In this document: positions 1-5,353 of the stretch, piece after piece
How positions within the stretch are numbered: position 1 is the stretch's first letter
Layout of the letters: every line of letters begins with the position of its first letter
Assembly (NCBI GenBank): GCA_023430775.1
Contig: JAEYYY010000846.1
Coordinates: forward strand, 1 to 8,722
DNA: 8,722 bases
Reading direction: 5' to 3'
Source: Pseudomonadota bacterium
Lineage (GTDB): Bacteria > Myxococcota_A > Polyangia > Haliangiales > Haliangiaceae
Program-made: the position numbers and the translations under genes
The notes under the pieces: model-generated
Databases searched by the model: none
The model's input: the letters and a program-made list of their open reading frames with translations, nothing else
What the model was told of the DNA's origin: nothing

Positions 1-398
1 GGTGCCATCAGGTTGGCCAGCTTCGACGAGCTCCCGATGCTGACCTCGGCCTTCCCCGAGCTCTGACTTGCAGGAAAGCGCAGACCGCGATGCCCGTTGT
101 CCTCGACGAACGTCGCCTGACCGAAGGTGATCGGCAAGGGGAGCGGAGCGTCGGCGGAGTCGAGCAGCATGGTGGGCGTGGTGCCACTCGCCGCCTCGTT
201 CATGAAGTAGCGAAGCACCAGCCCGCGATCGATGAGGTCCGGCACCGGTGCGGTATCACCCGGTGCATCGGTCTCGACGCCCGGCGTGTCCCCGGGTCCA
301 TCTCCCGGCGACCCATCTCCCGTGGGCACCTGCCCCGGGGACGGGCTGTAGCTGCAACCTGCCAGGCAGACCCACACTGCGTGCCGAGCAAGAACCAC
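1..398 (-). CDS. LamG/concanavalin-like lipoprotein, N-terminal part (truncated by window edge)
   Basis: The minus strand is open from a GTG at 398 through base 1 with no stop, giving 132 visible residues; the C-terminus lies outside the window. The N-terminus is short and hydrophobic and ends in a good lipobox, LAGC, with Cys at residue 15, so the mature protein is probably a lipid-anchored envelope protein. Residues 16-54 form a low-complexity Gly/Asp/Pro/Thr linker. From about residue 58 a beta-rich stretch begins (GLVLRYFMNEAASG, then RGLRFPAS and KAEVSIGSS), which resembles the first strands of LamG-like jellyroll domains used for carbohydrate or surface binding. The GTG start is chosen because it places the signal peptide correctly and has a TAGGCT -10-like box 7 nt upstream. 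The frame is also open upstream of the GTG, but that stretch runs into the divergent gene. The lipoprotein call is firm; the LamG assignment is from general resemblance and is tentative. Confidence 0.75.
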   Translation of the reverse strand, partial: MVLARHAVWVCLAGCSYSPSPGQVPTGDGSPGDGPGDTPGVETDAPGDTAPVPDLIDRGLVLRYFMNEAASGTTPTMLLDSADAPLPLPITFGQATFVEDNGHRGLRFPASQSSGKAEVSIGSSSKLANLMA

Positions 399-405
399 GG
401 CTTCT

Positions 406-411
406 AGCCTA
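406..411 (-). promoter_or_regulatory. -10-like box TAGGCT, leaderless layout
   Basis: On the minus strand TAGGCT fits TANNNT and is separated from the GTG at 398 by exactly 7 nt (AGAAGCC). A transcript starting 7 nt after the -10 would begin at the start codon. I see no clear TTGACA-like -35 element about 17 nt upstream. The AGAAG stretch lies too close to the GTG (2 nt) to act as a normal Shine-Dalgarno sequence. Confidence 0.45.
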
Positions 412-434
412 CCGGACTTCGCGAGGTCGTCGGT

Positions 435-459
435 GAGGTTCCTGCAGTCGGGTAACCTC
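435..459. repeat. Inverted repeat GAGGTT-N13-AACCTC over the -10 box of the 465 gene
   Basis: The arms GAGGTT (435-440) and AACCTC (454-459) are perfect reverse complements with a 13-nt spacer; a CTGCAG palindrome sits inside at 442-447. The right arm overlaps the -10-like box at 453-458. It lies in the 66-bp divergent intergenic region between the genes starting at 398 (minus) and 465 (plus), so it could be an operator. It has no terminator character. A chance dyad cannot be excluded. Confidence 0.35.
453..458 (+). promoter_or_regulatory. -10-like box TAACCT, leaderless layout
   Basis: TAACCT matches TANNNT and ends 6 nt (CGCTGC) before the ATG at 465. No purine-rich ribosome binding site lies between 445 and 464, so a leaderless transcript is the simplest reading. 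No convincing -35 hexamer was seen. Confidence 0.5.
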
Positions 460-464
460 GCTGC

Positions 465-830
465 ATGAGCGCGTTCCGGTGCATCGGTTGTGGCAGCGTG
501 GCCGAGCTCGATGCCCCCGACGGGACGCTGACGCTCGGCCGCAAGTCGCGCGCGATCGACGAGCGGGCGCCGAGTTGCGTCTGCGGCGCGAAGGCATGGG
601 TGCTGTGCGGCTCGATGACCGAGTACTACTCGTACACCGGCCGCGCCGACGTCTGCTGCTTCGGCGAGCATCGCGACGAGCGCGCGCAGCTCTACACGCT
701 GGTGCCCGCGGTAAAGACGGAGCCGGCCGCAGGGTTCATCGCGCTCGAGCGGCTTCAGGTCAACGTCTGCCCCGACCACTTCGAGCAGCTGCGCGCCGAG
801 GGCTTCCTAGGGTTCGTGCTGCCGGACTGA
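465..830 (+). CDS. Small cysteine-rich protein, possible zinc-binding (hypothetical)
   Basis: This 121-residue protein has no signal peptide or membrane segment. It contains eight cysteines: C6-x2-C9 at the N-terminus, C38-x-C40, C48, the pair C64-C65, and C102 in a CPDHF motif. The two separated pairs (CIGC, then CVCG) look like the halves of a zinc-ribbon-like metal site, but the C-x-C spacing is not the classic C-x2-C, so metal binding is inference. I do not recognise the family. The frame is preferred over an overlapping Arg-rich frame because its composition is ordinary and its start sits 6 nt after a TAACCT box. It is divergent from the lipoprotein at 398 and lies 66 bp before the next plus-strand gene. 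No function can be assigned. Confidence 0.8.
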   Translation: MSAFRCIGCGSVAELDAPDGTLTLGRKSRAIDERAPSCVCGAKAWVLCGSMTEYYSYTGRADVCCFGEHRDERAQLYTLVPAVKTEPAAGFIALERLQVNVCPDHFEQLRAEGFLGFVLPD

Positions 831-882
831 GCCTGTAGGCGCGTTCACGACGTGCGACCGATGGAATAGGTCGATCGCGCTG

Positions 883-894
883 GTCGTAGACGAC
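883..894. repeat. Perfect dyad GTCGT-AG-ACGAC just before the 897 start
   Basis: GTCGT (883-887) and ACGAC (890-894) are reverse complements separated by AG, and the dyad ends 2 nt before the GTG at 897. A second, looser dyad, CGACC (855-859) with GGTCG (869-873), lies upstream in the same 66-bp gap. The position fits an operator or a small hairpin at the 5' end of the mRNA. It could be chance in GC-rich sequence. Confidence 0.3.
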
Positions 895-896
895 GC

Positions 897-2012
897 GTGC
901 TCGCGGCCGTTCGAGATCTGCGGAGACTTTTGCCGGTGGCCGCGCTGCTGGTCGCGGCGAACACCGCCACCGCTTCCGAGCTCGACGACACCGCGCGATT
1001 TCTCGCCGGCAAGGGTGCCGCGTGGCACTCGCCTCTCGCGGATCACGCGACGATGCCGGCGTACACCGAGTATGCCGAGCACATCGCCTCCGGCTGGAAG
1101 CACTTCCAGGAGCCGAACCTCGAGCGCATGCGCAGCTGGTGGAAGCGCCGCGGCCCCGAGAAGTACTCGACGGTGTTCTATCCGTTCAGCGGACCCGATC
1201 TCGCGAACGCCCTCGCCTTGTTCCCCGACGCCGACACCTATCTGATGTTCGGCCTCGAGGCGCCCGGCGCGATTCCGGATCTGCAGGGGCTCGACGAGGC
1301 CGCGGTCGCCGCGGGCCTGCACGATCTCGAGGCCTCGCTGAGCACGCTGCTCCGGGTCAACTACTTCTTCACCCGCGCGATGGAGAAGAAGCTCGGCACC
1401 GGCTCGTTCAACAGCGTCAGCGGCCTGCTGCTGTTCTTCCTCGCCGCGACCGATTGCGAGGTGACGAGCGCGCGGCGGGTCGCGATCGGCCGCAGCGGTG
1501 CGCTCGTCCAGGGCACGAGCGGCGACGACGATTCGTCTCGCGCGCGCGTGCCCGGCGTCGAGATCACGTTCCGGCGCGCCGGCAGCACGAAGGACCAGAC
1601 GGTCCGCTACTTCATGGTCGACGTCGCGGATCAGGCGCTCGCGAAGAAGGCGCCCGGCTTCGTGCCGTACCTCGAGAGTCAGCGGCGGTTCGCGACCATG
1701 ATCAAGTCGGCGTCGTACTTGATGCACGAGCAAGGCAGCCGCGATCGCTTCGGGACGATCCGCGCGCTGATCCTCGACCACAGCGACTTCGTCGTCCAGG
1801 ACGACTCCGGCAACCCGCTGCGCGCGTTCGCGCGCGACACCTGGAAGCTGCGCTTCCACGGCCGCTACCAGGCGCCGACGGCGGAGTTCGTCAAGCACGC
1901 GCAGAAGGACCTCAGGACCGAGATGCTCCGCAACTCGACGGGAAAGCTCCCGTTCAGCTATGGCTACGCCTTCAAGCAGGGCGAGTCGAATCTGATGACC
2001 GCAGCTCGGTGA
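897..2012 (+). CDS. Uncharacterised secreted protein, first gene of a two-gene operon
   Basis: This is a 371-residue protein with a Sec-type signal peptide: a basic N-terminus (R6, R9, R10), a hydrophobic core at about residues 11-21, and likely cleavage after A26 (ATA before SELDD). It is therefore probably periplasmic or extracellular. A conserved-looking block, YPFSGPDLANALALFP at 95-110 followed by a Tyr/Phe/Gly-Leu-Glu run to 121, suggests an enzyme-like or binding core. Near the C-terminus is LPFSYGYAF (351-359). I do not recognise a named family or catalytic triad. GTG at 897 is chosen because an in-frame TAG lies at 867-869 and the next possible start (TTG at 930) would remove the basic part of the signal. 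The stop is 12 nt before the next ATG, so the two genes are almost certainly co-transcribed. Confidence 0.85.
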   Translation: MLAAVRDLRRLLPVAALLVAANTATASELDDTARFLAGKGAAWHSPLADHATMPAYTEYAEHIASGWKHFQEPNLERMRSWWKRRGPEKYSTVFYPFSGPDLANALALFPDADTYLMFGLEAPGAIPDLQGLDEAAVAAGLHDLEASLSTLLRVNYFFTRAMEKKLGTGSFNSVSGLLLFFLAATDCEVTSARRVAIGRSGALVQGTSGDDDSSRARVPGVEITFRRAGSTKDQTVRYFMVDVADQALAKKAPGFVPYLESQRRFATMIKSASYLMHEQGSRDRFGTIRALILDHSDFVVQDDSGNPLRAFARDTWKLRFHGRYQAPTAEFVKHAQKDLRTEMLRNSTGKLPFSYGYAFKQGESNLMTAAR

Positions 2013-2019
2013 AAGGAGA
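2012..2019 (+). promoter_or_regulatory. Strong Shine-Dalgarno AAAGGAGA for the 2025 gene
   Basis: AAAGGAGA begins on the last base of the upstream TGA stop (2010-2012). Its GGAG core (2015-2018) is 6 nt before the ATG at 2025. It is the only strong Shine-Dalgarno sequence seen in the window and fixes this start codon. It supports translation of 2025 as an internal operon gene. Confidence 0.85.
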
Positions 2020-2024
2020 GCGGC

Positions 2025-3134
2025 ATGAAGGCAACGCACCTGTGTCTGGTGGGAGTGGTTCTCTCGGGCTCGGCCTGTGGTGATCCGGCGACGGCCGCCG
2101 AGATCGCGACCGACATGACGCCGACCGCATCGGCGATGACGATCTACAGCGCCGGCGGCAGCGTGGTCTCGGGCGCGGTCGACACCACGACGCTGAACGG
2201 CCGGCGACTTCGCCTGCCCGCCTCCGCCGCGGCGATCCATCTGTCGCAGAACGCGCAGAGCCTCAAGTGGTTCACGGTGCAGGCGATCGAGCCGAAGAAG
2301 GAGAAGGATCCTTCGTACAAGCTGATCGGCCTGCCGGCGCTCGATGCCGGCGAGCTGAAGTTCAACTACGCGCTACCCGACATCACGTGGACGCTCAAGC
2401 TCAAGGCCGAGATCCTCGACGCGAAGACCGTGAATTTGAACCTGCTCGCGATGATCAACATGAACGCCAGCGAGCCGTACAAGCAGTGCGACGTCACGCT
2501 GGTGCTCAACAACGCGGTCAGCGTCGAGAAGCTCTCGGCGTCGACGTTCAAGCTGAGCTCGTTCGATCTCTATCCCAAGCGCAACGTCAGCTACAGCCTC
2601 GACAGCAAGTCGGTCGAGTACTCGTTCATCCGCGAGTGGAACGCCTACACGCCCGGTGACGAGGTCCACGTGCTGATGCAGATGAAGAATCCGTTCTCGG
2701 TCGACCTGAACCAGACCGCGACGTCGGTCGAGGCGAACCAGATCATCGTCGAGTCGGGCACGATCAGCGGCCAGACCGGCCAGGGTTCCGTGATCTCGCT
2801 ACCGGCGGGTGTCGACGACACGATCTCCACCTTCCGCTCGGTCAAGATCACCGAGGCGACCGACAAGCGACCGCTGCCGTTCAATCACAAGATCACGTAC
2901 GAGATCGTCAACAACTCGAATCACCCGAAGACGCTGCGCCTGATCACCGCGCGCGTCCTCGGGAACGAGCACCGCTCGGTCTATCACTACACGGTGCCGC
3001 CCGACGCGACGCCGGAGAACACGCTCGTCTGGATCCTGAAGCTCGAGCCGAACAGCACGCGCACGCTCGACTTCGACTACGACGCCGACGTCAAGGATGT
3101 CGAGGGCGAGGACGGCTTCGAGAAGGGCGGCTGA
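2025..3134 (+). CDS. DUF4139-like envelope lipoprotein (putative)
   Basis: This 369-residue protein has an export signal (MKATHLCLVGVVLSGSAC) ending in a lipobox-like GSAC, with Cys at residue 18. The -3 Gly is not canonical, so lipidation is likely but unproven. The rest is beta-rich. About residues 118-161 (ITWTLKLKAEI, then AMINMNASEPYKQCDVTLVL) resemble the 'sees a W, then ...I.N.S...y.d..v.L' core of DUF4139 proteins. The C-terminal part (KITYEIVNNSNHPKTLRL at 289-306, LVWILKLEPNSTRTLDFDYD at 334-352) matches the usual DUF4139 ending: a beta-sandwich, then a W.l.L.P....t..Y strand. It ends in an acidic tail. DUF4139 proteins have no well-defined biochemical role. It follows the secreted protein gene by 12 nt with a strong ribosome binding site. 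The family call is by eye and moderate. Confidence 0.8.
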   Translation: MKATHLCLVGVVLSGSACGDPATAAEIATDMTPTASAMTIYSAGGSVVSGAVDTTTLNGRRLRLPASAAAIHLSQNAQSLKWFTVQAIEPKKEKDPSYKLIGLPALDAGELKFNYALPDITWTLKLKAEILDAKTVNLNLLAMINMNASEPYKQCDVTLVLNNAVSVEKLSASTFKLSSFDLYPKRNVSYSLDSKSVEYSFIREWNAYTPGDEVHVLMQMKNPFSVDLNQTATSVEANQIIVESGTISGQTGQGSVISLPAGVDDTISTFRSVKITEATDKRPLPFNHKITYEIVNNSNHPKTLRLITARVLGNEHRSVYHYTVPPDATPENTLVWILKLEPNSTRTLDFDYDADVKDVEGEDGFEKGG

Positions 3135-3137
3135 TCG

Positions 3138-3174
3138 GTCGCAGGCGTCGCAGCGAAGTCGCACGAGTCGCACG
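3138..3174 (+). repeat. Four GTCGCA direct repeats upstream of phoD
   Basis: GTCGCA occurs at 3138, 3147, 3158 and 3167 (start positions), giving steps of 9, 11 and 9 bp. The last two lie in a perfect 9-bp tandem duplication, AGTCGCACG at 3157-3165 and 3166-3174. The block starts 4 nt after the stop of the upstream gene and ends about 58 nt before the phosphatase ATG. Direct repeats with about one helical turn of spacing are typical of response-regulator sites, including Pho boxes, but the hexamer is not a close match to a known Pho box. It may be regulatory or a small slippage product. Confidence 0.5.
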
Positions 3175-3185
3175 ATCATTTCACG

Positions 3186-3209
3186 CCCCGAGTGGATGAA
3201 CACTCGCGG
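3186..3209. repeat. Inverted repeat in the phoD upstream region
   Basis: CGAGTG (3189-3194) and CACTCG (3201-3206) are perfect reverse complements around a 6-nt loop GATGAA. After one C/C mismatch (3188/3207) two more pairs form (3186-3187 with 3208-3209). It ends about 23 nt before the ATG at 3233. There is no T-run after it, so an intrinsic terminator for the upstream operon is weakly supported. It lies where a -35 region for phoD would be, so it could be an operator. Confidence 0.4.
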
Positions 3210-3220
3210 TGTCGACGGCA

Positions 3221-3226
3221 TGTTGT
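3221..3226 (+). promoter_or_regulatory. Weak -10-like TGTTGT before phoD start
   Basis: TGTTGT ends 6 nt before the ATG at 3233, the same spacing seen for the exact TANNNT boxes elsewhere in the window, but it lacks the A at position 2. No Shine-Dalgarno sequence lies before this ATG. It is a weak candidate only. Confidence 0.2.
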
Positions 3227-3232
3227 CTGGAC

Positions 3233-5299
3233 ATGACCCTCAGCCGTCGCGATTTCCTCCAGCTCGCCGCGACGCTCGGCGCATCGCTCGCGTGGAGCGG
3301 AACGGCCTGTCACTCGACCACGAAGTGGCGCGAGCGCCGCGACCTGTTTCCGGAAGGCGTCGCCTCGGGCGATCCGGATCCACACAGCGTGATCCTGTGG
3401 ACGCGCCGGCCGTTCGATGATCTCGAGCGCCACGAGCTGTTCGTCGAGGTGGCCGAGGACGAAGCGTTCGAGCACGTGATCGCGCAGGCGCTGGCACCGG
3501 TCTCGGTCGCCTCCGACTGGACCACACGCGTGCTGGTCGCCGGTCTGCAGCCCGCGCGCGTCTACTGGTACCGGTTCACCGACGAGGACAAGCACGGCAG
3601 CCGGATCGGCCGCACGATCACCGCGCCGGCACCGGACGATCCGCGCCCGATCAACTTCGCCTTCGTCAGCTGCCAGACGATCAATGAAGGCACGCTCAAC
3701 GCGTATCGCCGGATGATCTTCGAGGACGAGCGCGCGGCACCCGCCGATCAGCTCGGCTTCGTGTTCCACCTCGGTGACTTCATCTACGAGGTCGTCCAGC
3801 ACCCCGACGAGGTCAAGACGCGCCTCGGCCGCACGATCTACGAGGTCGCGCGCTTCGAGGGCGGACACAAGGTCGGCGACTTCCACATCCCGCTCACGCT
3901 CGAGGGCTATCGCGCGATCTACAAGGGCTACCTTCACGATCCCGATCTGCAGGATGCGCGCGCGCGCTGGCCGTTCGTCGCGATCTGGGACAACCACGAG
4001 TTCTCGTGGATGGGCTGGCAGAGCATGGTGCAGGCCGGTCCGTTCAAGCAGCCCGGCCAGACCATCAAGGTCGCCGCCAACCAGGCGTGGTTCGAATACC
4101 TGCCGTCGCGATGCGCGGCGCCGAGCGGCTCGCTCGACGAGTTCGGGCCACCCGACGTCAAGAACGTCGCGCTCGACAAGTTCGACGACAACGGCCTCAG
4201 CCTCGAGCCCAACAACCTGATCGCGATCAACAGCCTCAAGGCCTACCGCGCGCTGCGCTACGGCAAGCACCTCGATCTGATCATCACCGATCAGTACAGC
4301 TATCGCAGCCCTGACCCCTACAGCGACGACTCGCTCGGCGAGCTCGGCGACTGGCGCGACTTCAACGGCATGTTCCCCGAGGACCTCATGCAGATCCTCG
4401 ACGGTGGCCGCGCCTTCAACAACGGCAACCCGCCGGCGGAGCTCGAGTTCCAGGGCAAGCGCGTCAAGAACCCGCAGAAGGCGGCGCCACCCGCCACGCT
4501 GCTCGGCGCCGAACAGCGCGCCTGGCTCAAGGACCAGCTCGAGCGCGCCACCGCGACGTGGAAGATCTGGGGCAACTCGATGGGCACCCTCGAGTGGCGC
4601 GCCGATCCCGAGCACCTGCCGATCGGTCTCGTCCACTCGCTGTGGCCCGCGGGCAGGTTCGCGAACATCGGCGCCCGCGATCACGGAACCAGCTGGGTCG
4701 ACCGCAACGAGATCTTCGATCACGTCCGCGACAAGAAGATCACCGGCTTCGCCGTCATCTCCGGCGATCGTCACAGCTTCTGGGCCGGCTACGCCTCCGC
4801 CCAGCTGCCGCCCGACAAGTTCGAGCCGATCGGTCTCAGCTTCATCGGTGGCTCGCTCTCGAGCCCCGGTGCGATGGAGGGCAACGAGCAGCGGATGCCC
4901 AGGACCCTGCCGCTCCGCCCGCTCTACCTCGCAGACCAGCCCGGCTTCGCCGGCCCCGACTGTGCGTTCAACATTCTCCTCCGCCACGGCGTCCGCTCGT
5001 GTCTCGAATACGCGGAGAGCTTCGACCTCGAGCGTGCGCGCGCTCTCTCGAATCCCGACCTCGCGCCGCACCTCGCGTTCGTCGACATGGGCGGCCTCGG
5101 CTACACGACGGTGCGGCTCAGCGGTGACGAGATGCGCACCGAGCTCGTCTGCATCCCGCCGCCGATCACGCGGAGCGAGCGACCCGATGGTGGCCCGCTT
5201 CGCTATCGCCTCGCGCTCACCGCGAAGCTGTGGCGTCCCGGCGAACGGCCGCAGCTCACCAGGCAAGTGCTCGAGGGCAACCCGGGCCTCGGGTTCTAA
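3233..5299 (+). CDS. phoD: Tat-exported PhoD-family alkaline phosphatase/phosphodiesterase
   Basis: This 688-residue protein carries a twin-arginine signal at its N-terminus, MTLSRRDFLQLAATLGASLA, so it is exported folded; Cys26 in GTAC may be a weak lipobox. PhoD-family features follow in order: LFPEGVASGDPDP (about 38-50), VILWTR (53-58), SCQ (146-148), HLGDFIYE (180-187), WDNHEF (252-257), LGAEQRAWL (424-432) and VISGDRHSFW (508-517). These supply the metal-binding Asp/Asn/His residues of the metallophosphatase fold. Known PhoD enzymes hydrolyse phosphomonoesters and diesters using iron and calcium. At 688 residues it is longer than Bacillus PhoD (about 580). The D-x-R-x-Y motif common in relatives reads DQYSYR here. 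ATG 3233 is chosen over an in-frame GTG at 3209 because it places the RR motif correctly. The 98-bp upstream gap allows its own promoter. Confidence 0.95.
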   Translation: MTLSRRDFLQLAATLGASLAWSGTACHSTTKWRERRDLFPEGVASGDPDPHSVILWTRRPFDDLERHELFVEVAEDEAFEHVIAQALAPVSVASDWTTRVLVAGLQPARVYWYRFTDEDKHGSRIGRTITAPAPDDPRPINFAFVSCQTINEGTLNAYRRMIFEDERAAPADQLGFVFHLGDFIYEVVQHPDEVKTRLGRTIYEVARFEGGHKVGDFHIPLTLEGYRAIYKGYLHDPDLQDARARWPFVAIWDNHEFSWMGWQSMVQAGPFKQPGQTIKVAANQAWFEYLPSRCAAPSGSLDEFGPPDVKNVALDKFDDNGLSLEPNNLIAINSLKAYRALRYGKHLDLIITDQYSYRSPDPYSDDSLGELGDWRDFNGMFPEDLMQILDGGRAFNNGNPPAELEFQGKRVKNPQKAAPPATLLGAEQRAWLKDQLERATATWKIWGNSMGTLEWRADPEHLPIGLVHSLWPAGRFANIGARDHGTSWVDRNEIFDHVRDKKITGFAVISGDRHSFWAGYASAQLPPDKFEPIGLSFIGGSLSSPGAMEGNEQRMPRTLPLRPLYLADQPGFAGPDCAFNILLRHGVRSCLEYAESFDLERARALSNPDLAPHLAFVDMGGLGYTTVRLSGDEMRTELVCIPPPITRSERPDGGPLRYRLALTAKLWRPGERPQLTRQVLEGNPGLGF

Positions 5300-5325
5300 G
5301 CCAGCCTCGGTTTGCCAGCCGCTGC

Positions 5326-5335
5326 GATCGCGATC
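5326..5335. repeat. GATCGCGATC palindrome upstream of the 5354 gene
   Basis: GATCGCGATC is a perfect 10-bp palindrome ending 5 bp before the TACCCT -10-like box at 5341. It lies in the -35/spacer region of the putative promoter, so it could be an operator half-site pair. GATC/CG-rich palindromes are frequent in such genomes, so chance is quite possible. Confidence 0.25.
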
Positions 5336-5340
5336 CGATC

Positions 5341-5346
5341 TACCCT
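5341..5346 (+). promoter_or_regulatory. -10-like box TACCCT, leaderless layout
   Basis: TACCCT fits TANNNT and is followed by exactly 7 nt (GGACCGT) before the ATG at 5354. The only purine-rich stretch, GGA at 5347-5349, is short and close to the start. The box supports ATG 5354 over the in-frame TTG at 5312, which would put the promoter inside the coding sequence. Confidence 0.5.
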
Positions 5347-5353
5347 GGACCGT

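Noticed and set aside
90..407. Plus-strand frame of about 105 residues at the left end
   Set aside because: It is the antisense of the lipoprotein at 398 to 1, with Arg-rich composition and no motif.
831..840. GCCT-GT-AGGC dyad right after the 465 gene as a terminator
   Set aside because: The stem is only 4 bp with a 2-nt loop, too tight for a hairpin, and no T-run follows.
807..2240. Minus-strand open frame of about 477 residues opposite the 897 gene
   Set aside because: It is Arg/Glu/Ala-rich, spans several real genes and gaps, and has no recognisable domain; the sense strand has a signal peptide and an operon ribosome binding site.
3176..5266. Minus-strand open frame of about 696 residues opposite phoD
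   Set aside because: It mirrors the phoD reading frame, is dominated by Arg/Glu/Val/Leu/Ala with no motif, and the sense frame is a clear PhoD. Long antisense frames are expected at high GC.
5286..5320. GCCTCGG and GCCAGCC direct repeats around the phoD stop as an attachment site
   Set aside because: Only 7 bp long, partly coding, with no integrase or other mobile gene nearby.
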